A model generated the notes under the pieces. That model searched no databases. It was not told where the DNA came from and saw nothing but the letters and a program-made list of their open reading frames with translations. A DNA stretch of 64,000 nt from assembly GCF_900067135.1 (NCBI RefSeq), contig NZ_FJUR01000001.1, forward strand, positions 1,553,501 through 1,617,500, read 5' to 3'. Positions 27,040-35,811 of this stretch are shown in pieces. Position 1 is the stretch's first letter, and the number at the start of each line of letters is the position of its first letter. The translations under genes and the position numbers were made by a program. Source of the stretch: Rhizobium sp. 9140. Lineage in GTDB: Bacteria > Pseudomonadota > Alphaproteobacteria > Rhizobiales > Rhizobiaceae.

Positions 27040-27129
27040 AGTGACAGCCGGAGCTGTAACTCCGACTGTCGTTTCGCTTAGATGAAGAAATGGACCCGCA
27101 CGCGCATTCGCCAGCCCGTGCGGGTTTTT
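27040..27129 (+). ncRNA. Predicted small RNA, repeat copy 3
   Basis: TTGCAC (27007-27012), 16-bp spacer and TATATT (27029-27034). Hairpin 1 pairs GACAGCCGGAG (27043-27053) with CTCCGACTGTC (27060-27070), 10 of 11 positions paired. Relative to copies 1 and 2 the second pair has changed from G-C to A-T on both sides. Hairpin 2 pairs ACCCGCACG (27094-27102) with CGTGCGGGT (27117-27125) and ends in five T residues. Confidence 0.65.
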
Positions 27130-27167
27130 CTTATCTCAAGCGTGATGCTCACGGGTAGATACCCCAT
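27078..27167 (-). CDS. 29-residue small ORF, repeat copy 3
   Basis: The peptide is MGYLPVSITLEIRKTRTG followed by WRMRVRVHFFI. It has the same AGGAG-8-ATG start and the same length as the other copies, but its stop is TAA instead of TGA. This unit lacks the AT-rich tail of copies 1 and 2. On the - strand it lies directly downstream of the RNA methyltransferase gene, so it could be read from that transcript. Confidence 0.4.
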   Translation of the reverse strand: MGYLPVSITLEIRKTRTGWRMRVRVHFFI

Positions 27168-27321
27168 TCGCTTCACTCCTGTTCGACAGCAAAGCCTATG
27201 CCGAGGTCGGGGAGGCTTATCGTCCCCGACGCGCTGGCTGGGGCAGCGCTTTCTGCTTCAGCTGCGAACGGCCAAGCGTAGCACGAACATTCTCGTAATA
27301 TTAGAAAAATACGATGTACCG

Positions 27322-28572
27322 TTACCGCGTCAGCGTGGCCACGGCTTCCACGTGGGACGACCAGAGAAACTGATCGACGGGGGTGATTTTCGTCACGCGG
27401 TAGCCGCCCTCTATCAGGATCGAGAGATCGCGTGCGAGCGTCTGCGGATTGCAGGATACGGCGACCACGGTTTTCACCGTCGAGCGCGCCAGCTCGCGAC
27501 ACTGCGCTTCCGCGCCGGCGCGGGGCGGGTCGAAGACGACGGCGTCGTAGACCTTTAGTTCAGACGTCATCATCGGCCGGCGGAACAGGTCGCGCTTTTC
27601 GATGCTGACCGGCTTCAGGCCTTGCGTGTTGCGGGCGGCGAGATCGAGCGCTTTCAGCGCCTTCTCCTCGCTTTCCACCGCATGGACGCGGCCCTTGCGG
27701 GCCATGCGCAGAGCGAAGGTACCTGTGCCGGCGAAAAGATCGGCGACCCGCTTGGCCTTGCCGAGATGCGCCATGACGAGTTCCGCCATCGCGGCCTCCG
27801 CAACGGCACTCGCCTGCGCAAAGCCGCCGGGCGGCGGCGAGACCGCGATGCCGTCGAAGGTGATGAGAGGCTTCAGCGGCTCCACGATCGTCTCGCCATT
27901 GACGGCCAGCCGCGCGATGCCACGCAGTTTCAGCACGGCCTCGATCGCCTGTTGCCGGTGCCGGTCCGACAAGGCCTTGATGCCCTCGGCCGCCAGATCG
28001 AGCCCGGTCGTCGTCTCCAGCACCGTGATGCGGAACGGCTCGGCATTGACGGCGAGCGCCGCGGCGATGATGCGGATGGCTGCGAGCCGCGACACGATGC
28101 CGGGGCTCGCGAGGGGACATTCCGTTATCGAAACGATGTGATGGCTTTCGGCCTGATTGTAGCCGAGCAGCAACTCTTTTTCGGTGCGCCGCGCGGTGAA
28201 GACCGTGCGCCGGCGCTCGCCGGGGCGGGCGATGACGAGCGGCGCCACCTCTGTCTCGATGCCGCGTGAGCGCAGGGCGTCGATCACGATCTGTCGCTTG
28301 AATTGATGATAGAGATCATCGCCGGCATGTTGCAGCGTGCAGCCGCCGCAGGTGCCGTTCACGCCTTCCGGTCCGAAATGCCGGCAGACAGGTGCGACAC
28401 GGTCGGGCGAGGGTGCGAGCAGCGACATCACCGTGCCCTGCTGCTTGTTGACGGCCAGCGTCACCCGTTCGCCGGGAAGCGTGAAGGGTACGAAGACAGG
28501 GCCGGCTTCGGAAGAGACGATGCCGTCTCCCTGCAGGCCGAGCCGTTCGACTGTCGCGGTTTCCGCGCTCAT
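27322..28572 (-). CDS. TrmA/RlmD-family RNA 5-methyluridine methyltransferase
   Basis: The 416-residue enzyme has an N-terminal TRAM-like segment (TVERLGLQGDGIV) and an iron-sulfur cysteine set (CRHFG...NGTCGGCTLQH). The C-terminal SAM-dependent methyltransferase domain has VADLFAGTGTFALRMA, FDPPRAGA and VVAVSCNPQTLARD, where the cysteine is the catalytic one. It should methylate a uridine in rRNA or tRNA; the position is not predictable. Its start overlaps the stop of the TlyA-like gene by four bases, implying co-translation of two RNA methyltransferases. Confidence 0.9.
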   Translation of the reverse strand: MSAETATVERLGLQGDGIVSSEAGPVFVPFTLPGERVTLAVNKQQGTVMSLLAPSPDRVAPVCRHFGPEGVNGTCGGCTLQHAGDDLYHQFKRQIVIDALRSRGIETEVAPLVIARPGERRRTVFTARRTEKELLLGYNQAESHHIVSITECPLASPGIVSRLAAIRIIAAALAVNAEPFRITVLETTTGLDLAAEGIKALSDRHRQQAIEAVLKLRGIARLAVNGETIVEPLKPLITFDGIAVSPPPGGFAQASAVAEAAMAELVMAHLGKAKRVADLFAGTGTFALRMARKGRVHAVESEEKALKALDLAARNTQGLKPVSIEKRDLFRRPMMTSELKVYDAVVFDPPRAGAEAQCRELARSTVKTVVAVSCNPQTLARDLSILIEGGYRVTKITPVDQFLWSSHVEAVATLTR

Positions 28573-29360
28573 GCGTCGTCCTCGTCCGTTCCGGCGTCGT
28601 CGTCCAGAGGCTTGCGGCCGGCCAGCAGAAACTCCTCGTTGCCGTCTCCGCCGGCAATGGGCGAGGGGACGAGGCCGAGGCTTTCCCAGCCCATCTCCTC
28701 GACCAGCCAGCGCTCCAGCTCCGCCGCCACGTCGGGTGCGGTCGAGGGATCCTTGAGCAGACCCGCCTTGCTGACGAAATCGCGGCCGGCCTCAAACTGC
28801 GGCTTCACGAGGAGAATGCAGATCGCGCCGGGTACGGCGAGGTCGAGCGCCGGGGGCAGGGCAAGCTTCAGCGAGATGAAGGACACGTCGGAGACGACCA
28901 TGCCGATCTCGCGCTCTTCCAGATGTTCCTCGTCGAGCACGCGCGCATTCAGCCCTTCGATATTGGTGACGCGCGGATCGGCTTCGAGGCGCGAGTGGAA
29001 CTGTCCGTGTCCGACATCGACCGAAATGACGTGTGCCGCACCCGCATGCAGCAGCACTTCGGTGAAGCCGCCGGTGGAGGCGCCGATGTCGAGGCAGTCC
29101 AGCCCTTCCGGCGAAAGCCCGAAATGGTCGAGACCGGCTTTCAGCTTCAGCGCGGCGCGCGAGACATAGGCCTGGACCGGATCGTCGATCTCGATCGTGA
29201 CATCCTCGGGAAAGGTGGAGCTCGGCTTGGTGACGACACGGCCGTTGACCCGCACGGTTCCGCGCTGCACGGCGTCGCGTGCGCGCGACCGGCTGGCGAC
29301 GAGCCCGAGGTTGAGAACGAGCTGGTCGAGGCGGACAGTGGTTTTCGGTTCGTTTGACAT
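28569..29360 (-). CDS. tlyA: TlyA family rRNA 2'-O-methyltransferase
   Basis: The 263-residue protein has an N-terminal S4 RNA-binding domain (VRLDQLVLNLGLVASRSRARDAVQ) and an FtsJ/RrmJ-like methyltransferase domain (LDIGASTGGFTEVLL SAM loop, VSDVSFISLKLALP, VKPQFEAG). Family members methylate rRNA (16S/23S 2'-O-Cyt in mycobacteria); the old name hemolysin A is historical. I chose ATG 29360 (SNEPKTTVRLD). It is the first gene of a two-gene unit with the TrmA-like enzyme. Confidence 0.9.
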   Translation of the reverse strand: MSNEPKTTVRLDQLVLNLGLVASRSRARDAVQRGTVRVNGRVVTKPSSTFPEDVTIEIDDPVQAYVSRAALKLKAGLDHFGLSPEGLDCLDIGASTGGFTEVLLHAGAAHVISVDVGHGQFHSRLEADPRVTNIEGLNARVLDEEHLEEREIGMVVSDVSFISLKLALPPALDLAVPGAICILLVKPQFEAGRDFVSKAGLLKDPSTAPDVAAELERWLVEEMGWESLGLVPSPIAGGDGNEEFLLAGRKPLDDDAGTDEDDA

Positions 29361-29457
29361 GGCGCATGTCATGGCGTGTCAAGGCGCGGCTGACAAGCCT
29401 TTTGCGTCATATCGAGCAGATCTCGGCGCCACAGCGCCCCATCACAGGCGCCCGAGG

Positions 29458-31386
29458 TTAACCCGCAGCGTCGCGGCCGACGCGCTTCTGCCCGAGAGCC
29501 CGGAAGACGGTGGAGACGATGCCGGCGCGGTCGAGGCCGGCCTGGGCATACATGGCGTCCTGCTTGCTCTGTTCCATCCAGATATCCGGCAGCACCATCG
29601 GGCGCACCTTCAGCCCCGAATCCATCAGGCCCTCCAGCGCCAGGAATTGCAGCACATGGCTGCCGAAGCCGCCGATGGCGCCTTCCTCGATGGTGATCAG
29701 CACCTCGTGCTCGCGGGCAAGCCGGCGGATGAGGTCGTGATCCAGAGGCTTGGCAAAGCGCGCATCGGCAACCGTCGTGGAAAGCCCCGAGGCATCGAGG
29801 TCCTCGGCGGCCAGCAGACAATCCGCCAGTCGCGTGCCGAAGGAAAGGAGGGCGACCTTGGTGCCTTCCTTGACGATGCGGCCCCGGCCGATCTGGAGGA
29901 TCTCGCCACGAACCGGCATGTCGATGCCCACACCTTCGCCACGCGGATAGCGGAAAGAAATCGGACCCTCGTCATAGGCGGCGGCCGTGCGCACCATGTG
30001 CTTCAGCTCGGCCTCGTCGGCCGCGGCCATCACCACGAAGCCGGGCAGGGCGGCAAGGTAGGTCGTATCGAACGACCCTGCATGCGTCGGACCATCCGCA
30101 CCGACGAAACCGGCCCGGTCGATGGGAAAGCGCACAGGCAGGCCCTGGATCGCCACGTCATGGACGACCTGATCGTAGCCGCGCTGCAGGAAGGTGGAGT
30201 AGAGCGCCGCGAACGGCTTCAGCCCCTCCGTCGCCAATCCCGCCGCAAAGGTCACGGCATGCTGCTCGGCGATGCCGACGTCGAAGATGCGGGTCGGATG
30301 CGCCAGCGCGAATTTGTCGAGCCCGGTGCCGTTCGGCATGGCGGCGGTCACTGCGACGATCCGCTCGTCCTCGTTGGCCTCCTGCACCAGCGCCTCGGCG
30401 AAGACGGCCGTGTAGGATGGCGCATTCGGCTTGGCCTTGGCCTGCGCCCCGGTGATGACGTCGAAGGTGTTGACGCCGTGATATTTGTCGGCGGCGGCTT
30501 CCGCGGGCGCGTAGCCCTTGCCCTTCTGCGTGACGACGTGGATCAGCACGGGACCATGTGCATTGTCGCGCACATTGCGCAGCACCGGCAGCAGGTGTTC
30601 GAAGGAATGCCCGTCGATAGGCCCGATATGGTAGAAACCCATCTCCTCGAACAGCGTGCCGCCGGTGACGTAGCCGCGCGCATGCTCCACCGCGCGGGTG
30701 ATGGCGCGGTCGATCGACTTGCCGAGATAGGCTGTCAGCTTCTTGCCGAGTTCGCGGAAGCCCATATAGGTCCGCCCGGAGGCAAGCCGCGCCAGATAGG
30801 CGCTCATGGCGCCGGTCGGCGGCGCGATGGACATGTCGTTGTCGTTGAGGATCACGATCAGCCGGGCATCGAGCGCGCCGGCATTGTTCAGAGCCTCGTA
30901 GGCCATGCCGGCCGACATCGCCCCGTCGCCGATGACGGAAATGACGTTGCGCTTGACGCCCTGCAACTCGGACGCGACGGCCATGCCGAGGCCGGCCGAG
31001 ATGGAGGTGGAGGAGTGGGCGGCGCCGAACGGGTCGTATTCGCTTTCCGCCCGGCGGGTGAAGCCGGAGAGGCCGTTTTCCTGGCGCAGGGTGCGGATGC
31101 GGTCGCGGCGGCCGGTCAGGATCTTGTGCGGATAGCACTGGTGGCCGACATCGAAAATCAGCCGGTCGTGCGGCGTGTCGAATACCTTGTGGATCGCGAT
31201 GGTCAGCTCGACCACGCCGAGACCCGCCCCAAGGTGGCCGCCCGTGCGCGACACGGCGTCGATCATCTCGGCGCGCAGTTCTCCGGCAAGCTGCATCAGG
31301 TCCTTGTCGTCGATCGCCTTCAAGTCCCGGGGCAGGTTGACCTTGTCCAGAAGCGGCGTCGACGGCGGGGAGTTCGGTTGGGTCAC
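29458..31386 (-). CDS. dxs: 1-deoxy-D-xylulose-5-phosphate synthase
   Basis: The 642-residue enzyme condenses pyruvate and glyceraldehyde 3-phosphate using thiamine diphosphate, the first step of the MEP isoprenoid pathway. Signatures include [52 protein letters not shown] (ThDP motif) and [15 protein letters not shown]. Full length for the family. The start is a GTG at 31386 with GAGGA six bases upstream. ispH, from the end of the same pathway, is also in this window at 52480. Confidence 0.97.
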   Translation of the reverse strand: MTQPNSPPSTPLLDKVNLPRDLKAIDDKDLMQLAGELRAEMIDAVSRTGGHLGAGLGVVELTIAIHKVFDTPHDRLIFDVGHQCYPHKILTGRRDRIRTLRQENGLSGFTRRAESEYDPFGAAHSSTSISAGLGMAVASELQGVKRNVISVIGDGAMSAGMAYEALNNAGALDARLIVILNDNDMSIAPPTGAMSAYLARLASGRTYMGFRELGKKLTAYLGKSIDRAITRAVEHARGYVTGGTLFEEMGFYHIGPIDGHSFEHLLPVLRNVRDNAHGPVLIHVVTQKGKGYAPAEAAADKYHGVNTFDVITGAQAKAKPNAPSYTAVFAEALVQEANEDERIVAVTAAMPNGTGLDKFALAHPTRIFDVGIAEQHAVTFAAGLATEGLKPFAALYSTFLQRGYDQVVHDVAIQGLPVRFPIDRAGFVGADGPTHAGSFDTTYLAALPGFVVMAAADEAELKHMVRTAAAYDEGPISFRYPRGEGVGIDMPVRGEILQIGRGRIVKEGTKVALLSFGTRLADCLLAAEDLDASGLSTTVADARFAKPLDHDLIRRLAREHEVLITIEEGAIGGFGSHVLQFLALEGLMDSGLKVRPMVLPDIWMEQSKQDAMYAQAGLDRAGIVSTVFRALGQKRVGRDAAG

Positions 31387-31696
31387 GCTGTCCTCATACC
31401 CGCGGTCGTTGATGGGCCGCGATAGAAATCATTCGCAAAATGGCGTCATAATCGCAATTCGTGGGAATTGCAAAAGCCCGTCGCCGCAACATCCGCACGA
31501 GGTCGCTTTGGCTGGAAGACGCTTCCGGGGCAGAGCGGACCTGCAAGGTCGCTCCGCTCCCGAATCTGCGGCAAAGGGCGACGATCAGGATACCGGAACC
31601 CCTGTCTTCGTCCTACAACAATGTTCGGCCCCGAAAGTTCAGCCCCCAAAGTTCAGGCCCCCGAAGTTCGGAACCGCACGTCCGGTGCCGGATGCC
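31387..31696. other. dxs upstream region with three short tandem repeats
   Basis: The 310-bp gap between dxs and the upstream permease gene on the same strand. At 31624-31671 a ~16-bp motif (GTTCGGCCCCGAAA, GTTCAGCCCCCAAA, GTTCAGGCCCCCGAA) occurs three times in a row. Nearer dxs, an AATTCGTGGGAATT near-palindrome lies at about 31456-31469. Short open frames here have no coding character. Confidence 0.55.
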
Positions 31697-33055
31697 TCAT
31701 GCGCGCGCGGCGGTCGTGCGGCGCATGAGGGTGACGGTGGCAAGCCAGAGCACCACGCCGATGGCGAGAAGCACGCCGGCGATCAGATACTGGACCGGCT
31801 CCCGGCCGGTCCACGGCCCGGCGAGGAAGGTGCAGGTCAGCGCGCCGAGCACCGGGAAAACGGTGGGGATGCGGAAATGCCTGTGCGCCACCGTGTCCTT
31901 GCGCAGCACCAGCACGGCGATGTTGACGATGGCAAAGACGCAGAGCAGCAGCAGTGCCGTCGTGCCTCCAAGTTGGGGAACGCCGCCCGCAAAGATCAGC
32001 AGGCCGACGGCCAGCAGCGTGGTAAAGCCGATGGCGATGTAAGGCGTCTGCCGCCCGTGATGCACGCGGCCAAGAATGGCGGGAATGACATCCTCGCGCG
32101 CCATGCCGTAGAGCAGGCGGCTTGCCATCATCATGTTGATCAGCGCGGAGTTGGCAACCGCGAGCATGGTGATGACGCCGAAGATGCTGATCGGGAAACC
32201 GGGCGCGCCGGCTTGCACGACCTTCAGGAGCGGGGTCTCGCCTTCGCTCAGTTCGCCGGCCGGCACGAGCGTGATGGCGGCGATGGAGACGAGCACATAG
32301 ATGACGCCGGTGATGAGCAGGCCGGTCAGGAGAACTTTTGGAAAGATCCGGCTGGGGTCCTTGCACTCCTCCGCCATATTGACCGAATCCTCGAAGCCGA
32401 CCATGGCGAAGAAGGCGAGCGTGGTGGCCGCGATGACGGACCAGAACACGCCGCTGTCACCGGCCGGCGTAAACGTCGTGACGCGCGACACGTCGCCCTG
32501 ACCGTGAAGGATCGCCCAGAAGCCGATGCCGATGATGATGAGAAGGCCCGTCAGCTCGATCATCGTCAGCCCGACATTGAGCTTCACGCTCTCCCCGACG
32601 CCGCGAAAGTTGATGGCGGCGACGAGCGCGAGAAACAGGACAGCGATCAGCACCACCATGCCATTGCCGACATCGAGCCCGAGTGCTGCCGTGAAATTGG
32701 CGGAAAACGCCCGCGCCGCCGTGGAGGCCGAGGTGATGCCCGACGACATCACCGCGAAGGCGACGATGAAGGTGAGGAAATGCACGCCGAAGGCCTTGTG
32801 CGTATAAAGTGCCGCGCCGGCCGCCTTCGGATATTTCGTGACGAGTTCGAGATAGCTGAAGGCGGTCAGCAGGGCGACCGCGAAGGCGATGAGGAAGGGA
32901 AGCCAGACGATGCCGCCGACCTTGGCCGCGACCTGTCCGGTCAGCGCATAGATGCCGGTGCCAAGAATATCGCCGATGATGAAGAGCAGCAGCAGCCCCG
33001 GCCCCATCACGCGCTTCAGTTCGGGTTGCGTCCCATGCGTTTCCTGTGCCGTCAT
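31697..33055 (-). CDS. APC-family amino acid permease
   Basis: The 452-residue integral membrane protein has about twelve hydrophobic helices. The first carries FIIGDILGTGIYALTGQVAAKVGG, the GxGI substrate-binding region of APC transporters, and a later loop contains MVGFEDSVNMAEECKDPSRIFPK. It should import an amino acid or polyamine at the inner membrane, probably by proton coupling; the substrate is unknown. GGGAGAAGGGGG lies 7 bases before ATG 33055, which fixes the start; the frame continues to 33076 without a better start. Confidence 0.9.
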   Translation of the reverse strand: MTAQETHGTQPELKRVMGPGLLLLFIIGDILGTGIYALTGQVAAKVGGIVWLPFLIAFAVALLTAFSYLELVTKYPKAAGAALYTHKAFGVHFLTFIVAFAVMSSGITSASTAARAFSANFTAALGLDVGNGMVVLIAVLFLALVAAINFRGVGESVKLNVGLTMIELTGLLIIIGIGFWAILHGQGDVSRVTTFTPAGDSGVFWSVIAATTLAFFAMVGFEDSVNMAEECKDPSRIFPKVLLTGLLITGVIYVLVSIAAITLVPAGELSEGETPLLKVVQAGAPGFPISIFGVITMLAVANSALINMMMASRLLYGMAREDVIPAILGRVHHGRQTPYIAIGFTTLLAVGLLIFAGGVPQLGGTTALLLLCVFAIVNIAVLVLRKDTVAHRHFRIPTVFPVLGALTCTFLAGPWTGREPVQYLIAGVLLAIGVVLWLATVTLMRRTTAARA

Positions 33056-33323
33056 CGAAATACCCCCTTCTCCCATGGATCATCTTCCAGATGACATAGC
33101 TCGGCGCAGGGGGAATGAAAGATGCATTCCGCGAGACGATGCCAGGATTGGAATGCGTCCCGCGGTTGTAAAGGGCATGCAGTCGCCGTGTCAAAAGCGG
33201 ACAGGCGATACGCCCTGCGCTTCAAGGCTCTGGTAAGTCTTTTCATATATATGCTCGGGGACCAAGACGACAGGCGCGGGAAGGCTGGCTGGAGTTCGGG
33301 AATTCGAACATGGAACCAACGTG

Positions 33324-34490
33324 ATGCTTGCAACACTGACAGGCCTGTGCCAGCAAACGATGCGCATCCCCATTGCCGCCGATGACGATCTGGTGGCCCA
33401 GGGCCTGAACGCGAACAGGGCTCTGGCCCTCATCAAGCTCTTCTGGGTGAGGACCGGGATCGAACTCGACGTCAACATCTTCTACATCCACCGCACGCCC
33501 CGTGCGATCGTCGAGGCTGTCGAGCAGGGAAAACTTCATTCCCAGATCCTGCCCGCCGACAAGATCCTGCCCTTGCGCGATGGCAACCTAACCCGCCCGC
33601 TCTTCCTGTTTGCCGGCGGCGTCAACTGTTTTCTGGAAACGCAGGGCCTCCTCGATGCGATGACGTTCGACGGCGTGATCTACGGCATTACGCTGACGGA
33701 CTTCGGCCGTCCCGCCGACAATCCGCCCAAGGTCGAAGACGAGGTCGAACTCTCCTACCGCGCCATGAAGGACATCCAGCCGCAAGGTCCCTATCGTCTT
33801 GCCGGCTATTCCTTCGGCGGCGTGCTGGCGCTGGAGCTTGCGCGCCGGGCAAGGGCGGAAGGCGACATGATCGAGGTGCTGTTGCTGCTCGATCCCCCGC
33901 AGAACGATCACAGCTGGCCGCTCGGTCTCTGGGCCGGATTGATGCGCAGGATCGTCGCGCGCCAGATGAAGTCGGTGCTGGGAAAGTTGACGGGCCGCGC
34001 GGCAAACCGCGGAAAGCCTTCGGCAGAGCGGACCTGCGATGCCGGCGTCGAGGCGCTGCGCGAGGGGCGTGCGGCATCGGCCTTCCGCCACAGCCCGCCG
34101 CGCCGGGGCCACCAGTTCTTCTTCCGCTTTCGCAACCCGCGCCTCGCGGGGTACCCGCTGTGCGCGCCGCAATGGGCGGGAGGTTACGTGCCCGCCTACG
34201 ATGCCCGGGCCCGCCAGCTATTGCAGATGAAGGGACTCTACCGGCCGCGCGTCTATGATGGGCCGCTCGTGTTCTTCGGCTCGAAATCCGGCTCGCCGAT
34301 CGATTGCGATGCCACGCTCATCTGGAAAGCGTACCTCCCGAGGGCAGATTGGATCTCCGCCTCCGGCAATCACCTCAGCATGATCGTTGCCCGGAACGGC
34401 CGCAGGCTCGCAGTCAAGATAGATCTACTCTTGCAGGCAGGGCCGGCCTCGGTGCGCGAACCGTCGTCCTCGGAAAGCGTCGCCGCCTGA
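33324..34490 (+). CDS. Carrier-protein-like domain fused to an alpha/beta-hydrolase thioesterase
   Basis: The 388-residue product starts with a ~70-residue segment shaped like an acyl/peptidyl carrier protein (IPIAADDDLVAQGLNANRALALIKLFW). A type I thioesterase domain follows (LFLFAGGVNCFLETQGL; YRLAGYSFGGVLALELARR with the GxSxG nucleophile; HLSMI with the likely catalytic His). Such carrier-thioesterase pairs normally end NRPS or PKS lines, but no synthetase modules are here. The usual carrier serine (GGDSL) appears as Ala in GLNAN, so phosphopantetheine could not attach. ATG 33324 is preferred over GTG 33321. Confidence 0.72.
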   Translation: MLATLTGLCQQTMRIPIAADDDLVAQGLNANRALALIKLFWVRTGIELDVNIFYIHRTPRAIVEAVEQGKLHSQILPADKILPLRDGNLTRPLFLFAGGVNCFLETQGLLDAMTFDGVIYGITLTDFGRPADNPPKVEDEVELSYRAMKDIQPQGPYRLAGYSFGGVLALELARRARAEGDMIEVLLLLDPPQNDHSWPLGLWAGLMRRIVARQMKSVLGKLTGRAANRGKPSAERTCDAGVEALREGRAASAFRHSPPRRGHQFFFRFRNPRLAGYPLCAPQWAGGYVPAYDARARQLLQMKGLYRPRVYDGPLVFFGSKSGSPIDCDATLIWKAYLPRADWISASGNHLSMIVARNGRRLAVKIDLLLQAGPASVREPSSSESVAA

Positions 34491-34496
34491 CCAGCC

Positions 34497-34790
34497 TCAG
34501 TTGCCGTCCAGCGGTTCCACGCCCTGCGGCTTGCCGGCGCGGTCGAGGCGGATCTTCTCGATGCGGTTTTCGGCCGCGTTAAGCAGAGCCTCGCAATGCT
34601 TCTTCAGCGCCTCGCCACGCTCGTAGAACTCGATCGAGCGGTCAAGGGCGACATCGCCGCGCTCCAGCGCCGAGACGATCGATTCCAGTTCCTCGACGGC
34701 CCGCTCGAAGGACAGAGAGGCGACATCGGCCGGGGCGGTGGGGTTTGCCGGGCCAGCGGCTGGTGATTGTGTGCGTGTCTCGTTTGCCAT
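34497..34790 (-). CDS. xseB: Exodeoxyribonuclease VII small subunit
   Basis: A 97-residue protein with a disordered Pro/Ala/Thr-rich N-terminus and the XseB helical hairpin: [44 protein letters not shown], given here only as landmarks around residues 27-70. It partners XseA (gene not in this window) to degrade single-stranded DNA. ATG 34790 has AAGGG nine bases upstream; an alternative ATG at 34799 overlaps the stop of the upstream deacetylase gene. It is the last gene of a - strand run starting with bioM. Confidence 0.93.
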   Translation of the reverse strand: MANETRTQSPAAGPANPTAPADVASLSFERAVEELESIVSALERGDVALDRSIEFYERGEALKKHCEALLNAAENRIEKIRLDRAGKPQGVEPLDGN

Positions 34791-34795
34791 GGCGG

Positions 34796-35725
34796 TCATC
34801 CCTTCATCAGGCGCTGAATATGAAGGCCTGCCGATTCTGCGAGCCCCACGAGGTCATAGCCGCCTTCGAGCAGGCTGACGATCCGGTTGCTGGCATGTTT
34901 GCCCGCCACGTCGAGCAGCCGGCCCGTCGCCCAGTCGAAATCGTCGCCGACGAGGTTGATCTGCGCCAGCGGATCGCGGTGATGGGCATCGAACCCGGCC
35001 GAGATGATGATGAGATCCGGCTGGAAACGCTCGAGCGCCGGCAGCACGCGCGACTTGAACGCCTCGCGAAAATGCTCGCTGCCCGTATCGGGAGACAGCG
35101 GCGCGTTGACGATGGTGTTGTGGGTGCCGGTCTCGTCCTTGGCGCCGGTGCCGGGATAAAGCGGCATCTGGTGCGTCGAACAGAAGAGGACGGAGGCATC
35201 GTCATAGAAGATGTCCTGCGTGCCGTTGCCGTGGTGCACGTCCCAATCGACGATCGCCACCCGCTCGGCCCCGTGTACGCGCTGGGCATGCCGCGCGGCG
35301 ATGGCGGCATTGTTGAAGAAGCAGAAGCCCATGGCCTTCATCTTCTCGGCATGGTGCCCGGGCGGACGGGAGGCGACGAAGACATTGTCGGCCTTGCCGG
35401 TGAAAACCGCGTCCACCGCCGCTACCGCGCCGCCGATACCGGTCAGCGCCGCTTGCAGGCTGGCGGGGCTTGCATGGGTGTCCGCCTCGAAGCTGTTGAT
35501 GCCCTCTTCGGGGATCACCGACATGACGGCGCGCAGGTGCTCTTCCGGATGGGCGAGCAGCACCAGATCCTCGTTGCCCTGCGGCGCCTGAAGGCGAACG
35601 AGATCGGAAAACCGCTCGTGCTCCAGCGCCAGATTGAGCGCCCGCAGTCGGTCGGGCCGTTCCGGGTGCCCCTCGGGCACCTGATGCTCGAGGAAGATGG
35701 GGTTTTCGTAGAGAATGGTTGTCAT
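34796..35725 (-). CDS. Histone-deacetylase-superfamily amidohydrolase
   Basis: The 309-residue zinc hydrolase carries the HDAC/AcuC motifs: HPERPDRL near the N-terminus, [17 protein letters not shown] with the catalytic His pair, [16 protein letters not shown] and [13 protein letters not shown] with the zinc ligands, and SLLEGGYDL. Bacterial members deacetylate lysines, acetylpolyamines or other acetyl amides; the substrate is not deducible. The frame is open to 36391, but homology begins at [14 protein letters not shown], giving the start at 35725. Its stop overlaps or abuts xseB. Confidence 0.92.
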   Translation of the reverse strand: MTTILYENPIFLEHQVPEGHPERPDRLRALNLALEHERFSDLVRLQAPQGNEDLVLLAHPEEHLRAVMSVIPEEGINSFEADTHASPASLQAALTGIGGAVAAVDAVFTGKADNVFVASRPPGHHAEKMKAMGFCFFNNAAIAARHAQRVHGAERVAIVDWDVHHGNGTQDIFYDDASVLFCSTHQMPLYPGTGAKDETGTHNTIVNAPLSPDTGSEHFREAFKSRVLPALERFQPDLIIISAGFDAHHRDPLAQINLVGDDFDWATGRLLDVAGKHASNRIVSLLEGGYDLVGLAESAGLHIQRLMKG

Positions 35726-35811
35726 GGGCGCCAAGCTAGAGCGGGAGGCGGGCCGGGTCCAGCACCTTGCCGGCTTTTCCCCGCCCGTTCCCCCTTCACG
35801 CTTGGTTTCGG

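Larger units (their letters stand above)
26336..27284. repeat. 346-bp unit repeated 2.7 times in tandem
   Basis: Copies start at 26336, 26682 and 27028, an exact period of 346 bp; the third is truncated near 27284, after GGCCAAGCGTAGCA. The copies are similar but not identical. Each holds a TATATT -10-like box, a hairpin, a terminator-like hairpin with a T run, a conserved block ending at AGCGTAGCA and, in the first two copies, an AT-rich tail (TATATAAGATA...TTTTATAT). They fill almost all of the 1-kb gap between the enoyl-CoA hydratase and the RNA methyltransferase gene. There is no transposase or CRISPR-like organisation. Confidence 0.95.

Noticed and set aside
26336..27284. CRISPR array
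   Set aside because: Three 346-bp units without short repeats or spacers; no cas genes anywhere in the window.
27322..27502. Possibility that the repeats are broken copies of the 3' end of the RNA methyltransferase gene
   Set aside because: The methyltransferase ends normally (FLWSSHVEAVATLTR) before the third copy; the repeat shares no coding sequence with it.
26425..27558. + strand open frames of 61, 70 and 158 codons inside the 346-bp repeats
   Set aside because: They lie antisense to the better-supported 29-codon frame, start inside the predicted terminator or small RNA, and have no ribosome binding site. They recur only because the repeat recurs.
31446..31649. 67-codon - strand frame upstream of dxs
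   Set aside because: No ribosome binding site, no family, and it spans the short tandem repeats.
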